Assembly (NCBI GenBank): GCA_958295985.1
Contig: OY282432.1
Span: forward strand, 3,381,001 to 3,445,000
Reading direction: 5' to 3'
DNA length: 64,000 nucleotides
Source of the DNA: an uncultured Candidatus Binatia bacterium
Lineage (GTDB): Bacteria > Desulfobacterota > Binatia > UBA9968 > JAJDTQ01
This document shows positions 34,567 to 42,507 of the stretch, piece after piece. Numbering within the stretch: the first letter of the stretch is position 1; every line of letters begins with the position of its first letter. The position numbers and the translations under genes were made by a program. Under the pieces are notes generated by a model. That model made no database searches. It saw nothing but the letters and a program-made list of their open reading frames with translations, and was not told the DNA's origin.

Positions 34567-35546
34567 GGCGCCCCCCGCCCGGCCCGGACGCGGTAGCGCT
34601 CCGCCAACCCCAGGATGCCCTCCGGCGCGTAGAGGATGGTCGCCACCAGCAGCGCGCCGATACCGAACAGCCAGTATTCCGGGCTGAGCCTGGCGAGCTG
34701 GTCCTGCAGGATCATGTACACCGGCGCCCCGATGAACGCGCCGTACAGGCGGCCGGTGCCGCCCAGGATCAACATGATCATCACGTCGCCGGAGCGTTCG
34801 AAGCTGAGCACGTCCAGCGCCACGAACTCGGTGGTCTGGGCCAGCAACCCGCCGGCGATACCCGCCATCACCGCCGCGATGGTGTAGACACGCAGCATCT
34901 GACGGTAGACCGGACAGCCGACGGCGTGCATGCGACGTTCGTTTTCCCGGATGCCCCGCAGCGATTGGCCGAAGGACGAGTTCACGACGGCGCGGGCGGC
35001 GATGAACACCACGAACAGCACCGCCAGCGCGTAGAGGTAGGCGGTCCGGCCGTAGAGGTCGAACTCGAAGAGTCCCAACACCGGCTGCATCACCACCCCC
35101 TGCAGGCCGTCGTCGCCACCGGTCCAGTGTTCCTGCTCGTTGGCCAGTTCCTGCAACAGGATGGTGACGGCCAGCGTGAGCATCAGCAGGGTGAGTCCGC
35201 GAGTGTAGAGGATGACGGCGCCGCACACGAAGCCCACCACGCCGGCCGCCAGACCCGCGATCAGCAGCCCGCTCAAGGGTTCGCTCCAGCCCAGGTGCGC
35301 CGACAGAATGCCGGCAGTGTACGCCCCGGCGCCGAACAACGCCGCGTGGCCGAGGGACACGATCCCCGCGTAGCCCAGGATCAGGTCCAGGGACATGGCG
35401 AACAGCACCATGATGAGGATCTGGGAGCCCAGTTGAAGGTAGTCGGGGAACAGGAAGAAACCCAGGGCCGCGGCCAGCCACGGCAGCAGTTCCGTCGGAC
35501 GGATGGCCGCGGTTCGTAGCGGGTTGCGAGACGCCGGCTGTTCCAT
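34563..35546 (-). CDS. livM: branched-chain amino acid-type ABC transporter permease (LivM family)
   Basis: A 327-residue permease with about eight to ten spans. AMSLDLILGYAGIVSLGHAALFGAGAY is the conserved LivM core, and RGIRENERRMHAVGCPV is the cytoplasmic coupling loop to the ATPases. The C-terminal VMIMLILGGTGRLYGAFIGA is the usual last conserved block. It is coupled by ATGA to livG and follows livH by 30 bases. Confidence 0.9.
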   Translation of the reverse strand: MEQPASRNPLRTAAIRPTELLPWLAAALGFFLFPDYLQLGSQILIMVLFAMSLDLILGYAGIVSLGHAALFGAGAYTAGILSAHLGWSEPLSGLLIAGLAAGVVGFVCGAVILYTRGLTLLMLTLAVTILLQELANEQEHWTGGDDGLQGVVMQPVLGLFEFDLYGRTAYLYALAVLFVVFIAARAVVNSSFGQSLRGIRENERRMHAVGCPVYRQMLRVYTIAAVMAGIAGGLLAQTTEFVALDVLSFERSGDVMIMLILGGTGRLYGAFIGAPVYMILQDQLARLSPEYWLFGIGALLVATILYAPEGILGLAERYRVRAGRGAP

Positions 35547-35576
35547 GTGAACGGGAGTCCTTCGCGGCGCGGTCCT

Positions 35577-36437
35577 CTAGCGGGCGTAGAACCCCTGCGG
35601 CCGCCACAGCAGCAGGACAATGGTCACCGCGAAGATGAAAAAGGCGCCGAAGCCGGGCATGTAGTATTTTCCCGCGGTGTCCACGACCCCGAGGATCAGG
35701 GCGGCGGCGAAGGCCCCCCGCAGACTTCCGAGGCCGCCCACGGACACCACGATGAGAAAGTAGACCAGGTACTCCAACGCGTACGTGGGGGTCAGTCCGA
35801 GGATCTCGGTGCCCAGCGCACCGCCCAGCGCCGCCAGCGCGCTCCCCAGGGCGAAGGTCAGCGTGAACAACCGCCGGATGTTGATGCCCACCGTTTCGGC
35901 CATGCGCCGGTTGTCCACCGCGGCGCGGACCTTGGCTCCGAGCAGCGTGCGCTCGAACCCGTACCACAAGCCGACGATCAGCGCGAAGCTGACCAGGATG
36001 ATGAACGTGCGGTAGGTGGGAAACCGCCGGAACCCCAGGTCCACCTGGCCCTTGAGGTAGGACGGCACGTCGAGCTGCACGTTCAAGGGACCCCAGATGA
36101 ACGTGCACACGGCGATGCCCATGAAGACCAGGCCGATGGTCAGGAGCACCTGCTGAAGCTCGTCGGCGCCGTACAGGCGGCGGTAGAGGGCTCGCTCCAA
36201 CACGATGCTCACCAGGGCCACGGCGCCGCAGGCCAGCACCACGGCCAGAACGAAAGGCGCCTCCCACCCCCGGATGAAGGACACCGCCATGTACCCGCCG
36301 AGCATGGCGAACAGACCGTGGGCGAGGTTCACGAACCCCATGAGACCCATGGTCACGGAAAGGCCCACCGAGATGATGAACAGGATCATTGCGAACGCGA
36401 GGCCGTCGAACGCAATGCTGACGAGGGAGTTGATCAC
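35577..36437 (-). CDS. livH: branched-chain amino acid-type ABC transporter permease (LivH family)
   Basis: A 286-residue permease. SVGLSVTMGLMGFVNLAHGLFAMLG is the LivH N-terminal signature. DNRRMAETVGINIRRLF is the coupling loop with the EAA-like pattern, and VVSVGGLGSLRGAFAAALILG is the C-terminal conserved block. It lies 70 bases downstream of the binding-protein gene and pairs with LivM to form the membrane channel. Confidence 0.9.
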   Translation of the reverse strand: MINSLVSIAFDGLAFAMILFIISVGLSVTMGLMGFVNLAHGLFAMLGGYMAVSFIRGWEAPFVLAVVLACGAVALVSIVLERALYRRLYGADELQQVLLTIGLVFMGIAVCTFIWGPLNVQLDVPSYLKGQVDLGFRRFPTYRTFIILVSFALIVGLWYGFERTLLGAKVRAAVDNRRMAETVGINIRRLFTLTFALGSALAALGGALGTEILGLTPTYALEYLVYFLIVVSVGGLGSLRGAFAAALILGVVDTAGKYYMPGFGAFFIFAVTIVLLLWRPQGFYAR

Positions 36438-36507
36438 GGAGAACGATTAGCCGGCGCCGCCCCGTGGATTCACGGAGCGGCGCGGTTTCGGTGTCTTCGT
36501 TGGCCTG

Positions 36508-37698
36508 CTACTTCTTCTTCTGAAGCTGCTTCCACGGGTCCTTCACCATCTCCAGGGTTTCGATCTCGATGTTGGCGAGCATGTCCCCGCGCTTCTCGAC
36601 CTTGCGGAGGTACTGGTTCTGGACGATATCCCGGGTCTCGGGATCGATCATGATGGGACCCCGCGGGCTGTTGAACTTCCACCCCTTCCACACGCCCAGC
36701 GCCTTGTCCGCGTCGATCTTGCCGTTGAGACGCCGCACCGCCTCGTGGATGGCGGCCATGCCGTCCCAACCCTGGACGCTGAAGAAGTCCGGGGTGCTGT
36801 CGGCGCCGTAGGCTGCCTTCCACGCCTTGACGAAGGCCTTGTTCTCGGCCCTGTCGCCGGCCGCGGAGTAGTGGTGCATGGTGACGACGCCCAGGGGAAC
36901 CTGCCCCATGTTGGGCAGCTCCGAGTCCTGGGTGATGTCACCCGGGCCGATGAGTTCGATACCGGCCGCCCTCATGCCGAGGTCGTCGTAGGTCTTCATC
37001 ACGCCGGTGGACCACTTCCCGGCCGGGATGAACACGTACAGCGCGTCGGGCTTGGCATCCTTGACGGACTGCAGGAACGGCGTGAAGTCCGGGATCTTCG
37101 GGAACGGGAACGGTATGTCGGCCACGACCTTGCCGCCCGCGGCGGTAAACGCCGTGGTGAACGCGGTCTTGCTGTCCTTGCCCGGCGAGTAGTTGGCGTA
37201 GGCCACGGCCGCGGTGCGGATCTTCATCTTGTCGTAAGCGTGCTTGCCCAGCGGGTAGGCCGCCTGCCACATGGTGAACGACACCCTGGCGGTGTAGGGC
37301 GACCTCGTCGTAATCGCCGAAGTCCCGGCGTTCATGATGAGCAGCGGCACCTTGGCCTTGCGCGTCACGTCCGAGATGGCGAAGGCGTTGTTGGAGTAGA
37401 CCACACCCGCCAGGATGTCCACCTTGTCGCGGGTGATGAGCTCGGTGGCCAGACGCTTGGCCACGTCAGGCTTGGGGCCGGTGCTGTCCCGCTTGATGAT
37501 CTCGATCTCGTGTCCCCCGGTCTCGTTGCCGTGGAGCTTCCGGTAGAGCTCGAAGCCCCGGTCCACCTGCTGCCCCAGTTGAGCGTTCGGGCCCGAGTAG
37601 GGAAGGATCACGCCCACCTTGACGGTCTCCGCCCATACCGTCCCGGTTACGGTCAGCAAGGCCAGCAAAGACGCGGCCAGAAGTCTGAAAATCTTCAT
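36508..37698 (-). CDS. livK: branched-chain amino acid-type ABC transporter substrate-binding protein
   Basis: A 396-residue periplasmic binding protein. The signal peptide is MKIFRLLAASLLALLTVTGTVWA. The mature part starts ETVKVGVILPYSGPNAQLGQQVDRG and has the two lobes of the type I fold, with KRDSTGPKPDVAKRLATELI and ILAGVVYSNNAFAISD in lobe 1. AAGGAGG sits 8 bases before ATG. Homologues of this size bind aromatic acids, amides, urea or amino acids, so the substrate is open. It is the first gene of the cluster and presumably the most expressed. Confidence 0.9.
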   Translation of the reverse strand: MKIFRLLAASLLALLTVTGTVWAETVKVGVILPYSGPNAQLGQQVDRGFELYRKLHGNETGGHEIEIIKRDSTGPKPDVAKRLATELITRDKVDILAGVVYSNNAFAISDVTRKAKVPLLIMNAGTSAITTRSPYTARVSFTMWQAAYPLGKHAYDKMKIRTAAVAYANYSPGKDSKTAFTTAFTAAGGKVVADIPFPFPKIPDFTPFLQSVKDAKPDALYVFIPAGKWSTGVMKTYDDLGMRAAGIELIGPGDITQDSELPNMGQVPLGVVTMHHYSAAGDRAENKAFVKAWKAAYGADSTPDFFSVQGWDGMAAIHEAVRRLNGKIDADKALGVWKGWKFNSPRGPIMIDPETRDIVQNQYLRKVEKRGDMLANIEIETLEMVKDPWKQLQKKK

Positions 37699-37876
37699 GG
37701 TGATACCTCCTTCGAGTTTGACGCGATTCGGCGCAGGACGGGATCATAACACTCCTGTTGACGGCACGGCAACGGCTCGTGGACACGCAGCCACGCGTTC
37801 CGGCCGCGATTGGCTTTCTGCCGGTAAAGGCTATACCTTGGGCAGGCTCTCTACCCTTCGTCACAGGAGGCAACGT

Positions 37877-38560
37877 ATGAACGACCCGACCCTTTCGGCT
37901 GACGAGTTCGTCGAGGAGCTCAAGCAGGAGATAGCCGTATTTCCCAAGCTTCGCATCAACCACCCCTTCGTGAAGGCCGTGTGCGACGGCGCCGCCACCA
38001 TGGACCAGGTCAGGACCTGGGCGGTGCAGGACTACCAGTTCCGCTGCGCGGTGCCGCGCATCGCGCTGCTTCGCTACGTGGCATGCTCGGACCCGGAGTT
38101 CGCCCCCAAGCTGTTCGAGGTGGCCGAGGAGGAAACCCGCGGCCTGTTGCCGGGGAGCTCCGGCCACCCGGACATGTTCGTGGAGTTCGCCGAAGCTATC
38201 GGTCTCACGCGCGCGGACCTGGAGCACGCCACCCTGCTTCCGGCCACGGCCGCGCACCTGTACTTCGCCGAGTTGGTGATCCATACGCACCCCTGGTTCG
38301 TGGTGATGGCGGCACAGATGGGCGCCGAAGGGACGTTCGGACCGGCCGCGGCGGCACTGGGAAGGGGTTTCATCGAAAGCTACGGGATGGCCCCCGAATC
38401 GGTCCGGTTCTTCACCGTCCACGTGGAAGCCGACGAGGAGCACGGAACCCTGGCGGAAGACATCGGACGCCGCTACCTCACCTCCCCCGCGTTGCAGCAA
38501 CAGACGCGGGAGGTCATGTTCCGGCGCATGGAGTTGCTCTACGACATCTGGACTCTCTAG
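37877..38560 (+). CDS. heme-oxygenase-like diiron (HDO/TenA/PqqC-superfamily) protein
   Basis: A 227-residue all-helical protein. It is not a standard TenA. Instead it carries a possible full set of HDO metal ligands: Glu in EVAEEETRG, His in GSSGHPDMF, Glu in LYFAELVIHTH, and HVEADEEH near the end, which fits HxxxDxxH exactly. This six-residue pattern is that of CADD/UndA-like diiron oxygenases. AGGAGG precedes ATG 37877. It is divergent from livK and 34 bases upstream of a molybdenum hydroxylase subunit in the same direction, so it may modify a substrate for that enzyme or act with the transporter. Confidence 0.75.
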   Translation: MNDPTLSADEFVEELKQEIAVFPKLRINHPFVKAVCDGAATMDQVRTWAVQDYQFRCAVPRIALLRYVACSDPEFAPKLFEVAEEETRGLLPGSSGHPDMFVEFAEAIGLTRADLEHATLLPATAAHLYFAELVIHTHPWFVVMAAQMGAEGTFGPAAAALGRGFIESYGMAPESVRFFTVHVEADEEHGTLAEDIGRRYLTSPALQQQTREVMFRRMELLYDIWTL

Positions 38561-38594
38561 TGGCGAAAGCCGGCAGACGCATCGAAACGCGGCC

Positions 38595-40961
38595 ATGAAG
38601 GATCCGGGCGCCAGGCGTCACATGGGGCGAAGCATCCCCATGCGGGAGGCGGAACCGCTGCTGCGGGGCCATGGGACCTACGTGAGCGATCTGCGGCTTC
38701 CGGGGATGCTCCACGCCGCGGTGCTGCGCAGCCCCCACGCCCACGCCAGGATCCGCGGCATCGACACGAGCACCGCACTGACCATGCCGGGGGTGGTGCG
38801 GGTCCTTGCGGGCGAGGACATCCGGGACGCCATCGAACCCTTCCCGTCGAGCTTCGAGTTCCACCCGCCGCCCTGGCTCGACGCCGTAAAGCCCGTCCTG
38901 AAGGGCCCCCGGGCCCGGGTGCTGGCCCTCGGCAAGGTGCACTACGTGGGCGAGCCGGTGGCCATGGTGGTGGCCGAGGACCGGTACCGGGCCGAGGATG
39001 CGTTGGACGGCATTGCCGTGGACTACGAGCCGCTGCCGCCGGTGGTGGACCCGGAAGCGGCGCTGGAGCCGGACGCAGGGCTGGTTCACGACGATGCCGG
39101 CGACAACGTGGTGTTCCGTTTCAGCATCGCCAAGGGGGACGTGGAGCGGGCCTTGGAGAACGCGCCTCACCGCATCGAGGAGCGGCTGCACCACCGGCGC
39201 CACGGCGGCGTCCCCATGGAGGGGAGAGGCGTCCTGGCCACGGTGGAGGTCAAGCCGCGGCGGCTGACCGTGTGGTCGTCCACCCAGGTGCCCCACAGCG
39301 TGCGCCGGCAGGTTGCCGCCCAACTGGGGCTTGCCGAGGAGACCATCCGGGTGGTGGCCCCCCACGTGGGCGGCGGGTTCGGACCCAAGGTGCTGGTCTA
39401 CCCCGAAGAGGTGCTGGTCCCCTATCTGGCCCTCGAATTGGGCCGGCCGGTGCAGTGGATCGAGGACCGGAGAGAGCATTTCATCAGCACCGCCCATGCC
39501 CGGGATCAGATTCACTACGTGGAGCTGGCGTTCGACGACGACGGCAGGATCCTGGCCCTGAAGGACCGTTTCCTGCTGGACAACGGCGCCTACAACCCCA
39601 TGGGCCTCACCGACGCCTACAACACCTCGGCCCATTTGCAGGGGCCGTACCGCATACCCAGCCTCGCCGTCACCGGCACCTGCGTGGCCACCAACAAGGT
39701 GCCCAACGCTCCCTACCGCGGCGCCGGCCGGCCCGAGGCCGTGTTCGTCATGGAGCGCTGCATCGACCGCATCGCCGGAGAGCTCGGCCTCGACCCGGCC
39801 GAGGTGCGCTTCCGGAACTTCGTCCAGCCCGAGGAGATCCCCTACGACGCCGGCATCCTCTACCGGGACGGCGAGCCCGTGCGCTACGACAACGGCGACT
39901 TCCCCGCCACCCTCACCAAGGCCATGGACGCCTGCCGCTACCGCGACGTGCGCGCGCGACAGCAGGAGGCCCAACGGGCCGGCCGCCACATCGGCGTCGG
40001 CATCGGCTTCTACACCGAGGGAACCGGCGTGGGCTCCTTCGAGGGCGCCCGGGTGGAGGTGGACTCCTCCGGCAAGCTGCTGGTGTCGGTGGGCGCCAGC
40101 GGTCACGGGCAAGGACACGAGACCGTGTTCGCGCAGCTTGCCGCCGACCTCTGGGGCGTGACCCCGGAAGACGTCACGGTAGTGGGCGGCGACACCGACG
40201 CCATTCGCTACGGCTGCGGCACCTTCGCCAGCCGCAGCACGGTCAACGCCGGGACCGCCATCCACGAAGCCACCCGGCGCCTCAAGGAAAAGGTGTTCGA
40301 GTTGGCCGGCCACCTGCTGGAAGCGAACCCCGATGATCTGATCACACGAGGCGGCCGGGTCTTCGTGGAGGAGCGGCCCGACCACGGCGTCTCCCTGGCC
40401 GAGCTGGCCGGCGCGGCAGTGCCCGGCTGGGCCTCGCGGCTGCCCGAGGGCATGGAGCCCAACCTGGAGGCCAGCTACTACTACGTGCCGCAGACGGTGA
40501 CCTGGGCCAACGCGGCCCACGTGGCGGTGGTGGAGGTGGACTCAGGCACCGGCGAAGTCAGGCTCCTGGACTACGCGGTGGCGCACGACTCCGGACCCGC
40601 CATCAATCCGCTGTTCGTCGAAGGCCAAGTGCGGGGCGGGGTGGCCCAGGGCATCGGCGGCGCGCTCTACGAGGAGTTCGTCTACGACGAGCTGGGACAG
40701 CTCCTCACCGGCACCCTGCTCGACTACCTCTTGCCGGGTTGCGGCGAGATACCGAACATACGGCAGGTCCATCTCGAAACCCCGTCCCCGCTCAATCCGC
40801 TGGGGCTCAAGGGCATCGGCGAAGGCGGCGCCATCGCCCCGCCGGTGGCCATCGCCAACGCCGTGGTGGACGCGCTGCGCCCCCTGGGCGTGGAGATATC
40901 CGAGACTCCCGTGACTCCCGAGCGGCTGCTGGCGCTGATACGAGGACGGCGGACAAGGTAG
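38595..40961 (+). CDS. xanthine dehydrogenase-family molybdopterin-binding large subunit
   Basis: A 788-residue Moco subunit of the xanthine/aldehyde oxidase family. GRSIPMREAEPLLRGHGTY is the normal N-terminus. NAPYRGAGRPEA is the substrate-channel loop (not the CODH AYRCSFR loop), GGGFGPK and SVGASGHGQGHET contact the cofactor, and LKGIGEGGAI holds the catalytic Glu. It should hydroxylate an aldehyde, heteroaromatic or similar carbon. The FAD and [2Fe-2S] subunits that normally accompany it are absent here; the neighbours are the diiron-like gene and, after a 191-base gap, fic. Confidence 0.9.
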   Translation: MKDPGARRHMGRSIPMREAEPLLRGHGTYVSDLRLPGMLHAAVLRSPHAHARIRGIDTSTALTMPGVVRVLAGEDIRDAIEPFPSSFEFHPPPWLDAVKPVLKGPRARVLALGKVHYVGEPVAMVVAEDRYRAEDALDGIAVDYEPLPPVVDPEAALEPDAGLVHDDAGDNVVFRFSIAKGDVERALENAPHRIEERLHHRRHGGVPMEGRGVLATVEVKPRRLTVWSSTQVPHSVRRQVAAQLGLAEETIRVVAPHVGGGFGPKVLVYPEEVLVPYLALELGRPVQWIEDRREHFISTAHARDQIHYVELAFDDDGRILALKDRFLLDNGAYNPMGLTDAYNTSAHLQGPYRIPSLAVTGTCVATNKVPNAPYRGAGRPEAVFVMERCIDRIAGELGLDPAEVRFRNFVQPEEIPYDAGILYRDGEPVRYDNGDFPATLTKAMDACRYRDVRARQQEAQRAGRHIGVGIGFYTEGTGVGSFEGARVEVDSSGKLLVSVGASGHGQGHETVFAQLAADLWGVTPEDVTVVGGDTDAIRYGCGTFASRSTVNAGTAIHEATRRLKEKVFELAGHLLEANPDDLITRGGRVFVEERPDHGVSLAELAGAAVPGWASRLPEGMEPNLEASYYYVPQTVTWANAAHVAVVEVDSGTGEVRLLDYAVAHDSGPAINPLFVEGQVRGGVAQGIGGALYEEFVYDELGQLLTGTLLDYLLPGCGEIPNIRQVHLETPSPLNPLGLKGIGEGGAIAPPVAIANAVVDALRPLGVEISETPVTPERLLALIRGRRTR

Positions 40962-40981
40962 CGGTATGTCCGCCCACTTGC

Positions 40982-41143
40982 TTATTCAAGATTTGGCTTA
41001 TAAAATTGAACAATGAACTCGGATGTTAAAAAACCTTGCATAAGGCATGTCCCCGATCTCGCGCTTGTTCGTTTTAGTTATTCAAGATTTAAGCCTTAGA
41101 GTTTAATTCCCGTGCAGGATATTAAAGAACTCTGCATAAAAGC
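40982..41143. repeat. AT-rich degenerate direct repeat (two units about 96 bp apart)
   Basis: TTATTCAAGATTT occurs at 40982-40994 and again at 41078-41090. Each is followed by related tracts: GGCTTATAAAATT versus AAGCCTTAGAGTTTAATT, then GTTAAAAAACCTTGCATAAGGC versus ATTAAAGAACTCTGCATAAAAGC. So the whole upstream region of fic is a diverged duplication and is strikingly AT-rich compared with the surrounding genes. It probably holds the fic promoter and marks imported DNA. Confidence 0.55.
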
Positions 41144-41152
41144 AGGCCCGTT

Positions 41153-42319
41153 ATGCATCGCGGAGAAATCGGCGCATACGAAATCACGAGCACCGGCGGT
41201 GAGCAGGTCCGCGCCTTCGTACCGACGCCCCTGCCGCCTGTCCCTCCCCTCTTCCTGAACGGTCCGTTGCAGCCGGCGCTCGAAGCTGCGGTACTCGCTC
41301 TCGGCCGGCTTGACGGCCTCTCCGCGCTTCTGGCGGACCGGACGCTTTTTCTCTACACCTACGTGCGCAAGGAAGCAGTGCTTTCCTCTCAGATAGAAGG
41401 AACGCAGTCGTCGCTGTCCGACCTCTTGCTCTATGAAATGGAGGAGGCGCCCGGAGTTCCGCTTGCTGACGTCGTTGAAGTCTCCAACTACGTGAAGGCA
41501 TTCGACCACGGACTGCGCCGCCTGGGCGAGGGCTTCCCGCTCTCCAATCGACTCATCCGCGAGATCCACGGCGTGCTGCTGTCACGCGGGCGGGACAGCG
41601 GCAAAACGCCCGGCGAGTTCCGCCGCTCGCAGAACTGGATCGGCGGTTCCCGGCCCGGCAACGCCGCCTTCGTGCCACCGCCGCACACCGCGGTGCTCGA
41701 CTGCATGGCGGCGCTCGAACGCTTTCTTCACGCCAGGGACGACGGCCTGTCCGTGCTGATTCGAGCGGGGCTTGCGCACGTGCAGTTCGAGACCATCCAT
41801 CCCTTCCTTGACGGCAACGGGCGGGTCGGACGATTGCTCATCACCCTCCTGCTGTGCCACGCCGGCCTGCTGCGGGAGCCGCTCCTGTACCTGAGCCTCT
41901 ACCTCAAGCAGCACAGGAGCGCTTACTACGAGCTCCTGACGGACGTACGCCGCACCGGCGATTGGGAGGCATGGCTCACCTTCTTCCTCGAAGGGGTGCG
42001 TGAGACCGCGGAGAGCGCAGTCTCGGCCGCCCAACGCATTGCCCGGATGTTTCAGGAGGACCGAGGGCGGATCGAGACGACCGGCGGCCGTCGCGCCGGC
42101 TCGGCCTTGCGCGTCCATGAAGCGCTGAAGGAACAGCCGATCTTGTCCCTGCCCGAGTCCGTCAAGCGCACGACGCTCTCCTTTCCCACCGCTTCTTCGG
42201 CCATGGAACTGCTTGTCGGACAAGGGATCGCCCGTGAACTGACCGGTAGGCCCCGCGGCCGACTGTTCGTCTACGACGGATATCTTTCCATCCTGAACGA
42301 AGGGACCGAGGGGCCGTAA
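41153..42319 (+). CDS. Fic-family AMP-transferase
   Basis: A 388-residue Fic protein that transfers AMP from ATP to target hydroxyls. The Fic core HPFLDGNGRVGR (about residues 217-228) is complete. The inhibitory alpha helix motif is SSQIEG at about residue 78, matching SxxxEG and making it a class II, self-inhibited Fic. An N-terminal Fic_N-type region (PPLFLNGPLQPALE) and a C-terminal winged-helix-like part are as in SoFic-like proteins. It is preceded by an AT-rich duplicated region and followed by an hsdS remnant, a common restriction-system association. Confidence 0.92.
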   Translation: MHRGEIGAYEITSTGGEQVRAFVPTPLPPVPPLFLNGPLQPALEAAVLALGRLDGLSALLADRTLFLYTYVRKEAVLSSQIEGTQSSLSDLLLYEMEEAPGVPLADVVEVSNYVKAFDHGLRRLGEGFPLSNRLIREIHGVLLSRGRDSGKTPGEFRRSQNWIGGSRPGNAAFVPPPHTAVLDCMAALERFLHARDDGLSVLIRAGLAHVQFETIHPFLDGNGRVGRLLITLLLCHAGLLREPLLYLSLYLKQHRSAYYELLTDVRRTGDWEAWLTFFLEGVRETAESAVSAAQRIARMFQEDRGRIETTGGRRAGSALRVHEALKEQPILSLPESVKRTTLSFPTASSAMELLVGQGIARELTGRPRGRLFVYDGYLSILNEGTEGP

Positions 42320-42327
42320 CGGCGGGG

Positions 42328-42507
42328 ATGACCGGCGACCTCAAGCCTTCCGGCTTTCCGTGGCTCGGCGATGTGCCGGTCCATTGGGAGGCACAGCGGC
42401 TCGGACAGATCGCGGTCTCATTCCGTACCGGTCCCTTTGGCAGTAGCTCTGGTACGATGCGGAGATCATGGACTCCGTGCTCGCTTGCGACGGCGGGACC
42501 CACGTGA
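42328..42507 (+). pseudogene. truncated type I restriction specificity subunit (hsdS) N-terminal remnant
   Basis: ATG at 42328 reads LKPSGFPWLGDVPVHWE and RLGQIAVSFRTGPFGSS, the unmistakable start of an HsdS target-recognition domain (family pattern SGxEWLGEVPEHWE). Similarity ends near 42444; the frame then drifts to a stop at 42505-42507, well inside the ubiD-like gene. No hsdR, hsdM or remaining hsdS follows. The junction with the UbiD start at 42468 suggests a deletion or insertion edge. Confidence 0.75.

Noticed and set aside
33796-36267. 823-residue minus-strand ORF covering livG and parts of livM/livH
   Set aside because: Only the last 256 codons are real (LivG); the rest is Arg/Gly/His-rich shadow of the permease genes in another frame.
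38595-40961. Carbon monoxide dehydrogenase large subunit (CoxL form I)
   Set aside because: The active loop reads PYRGAGRPEA, not the AYRCSFR motif of true CO dehydrogenases.
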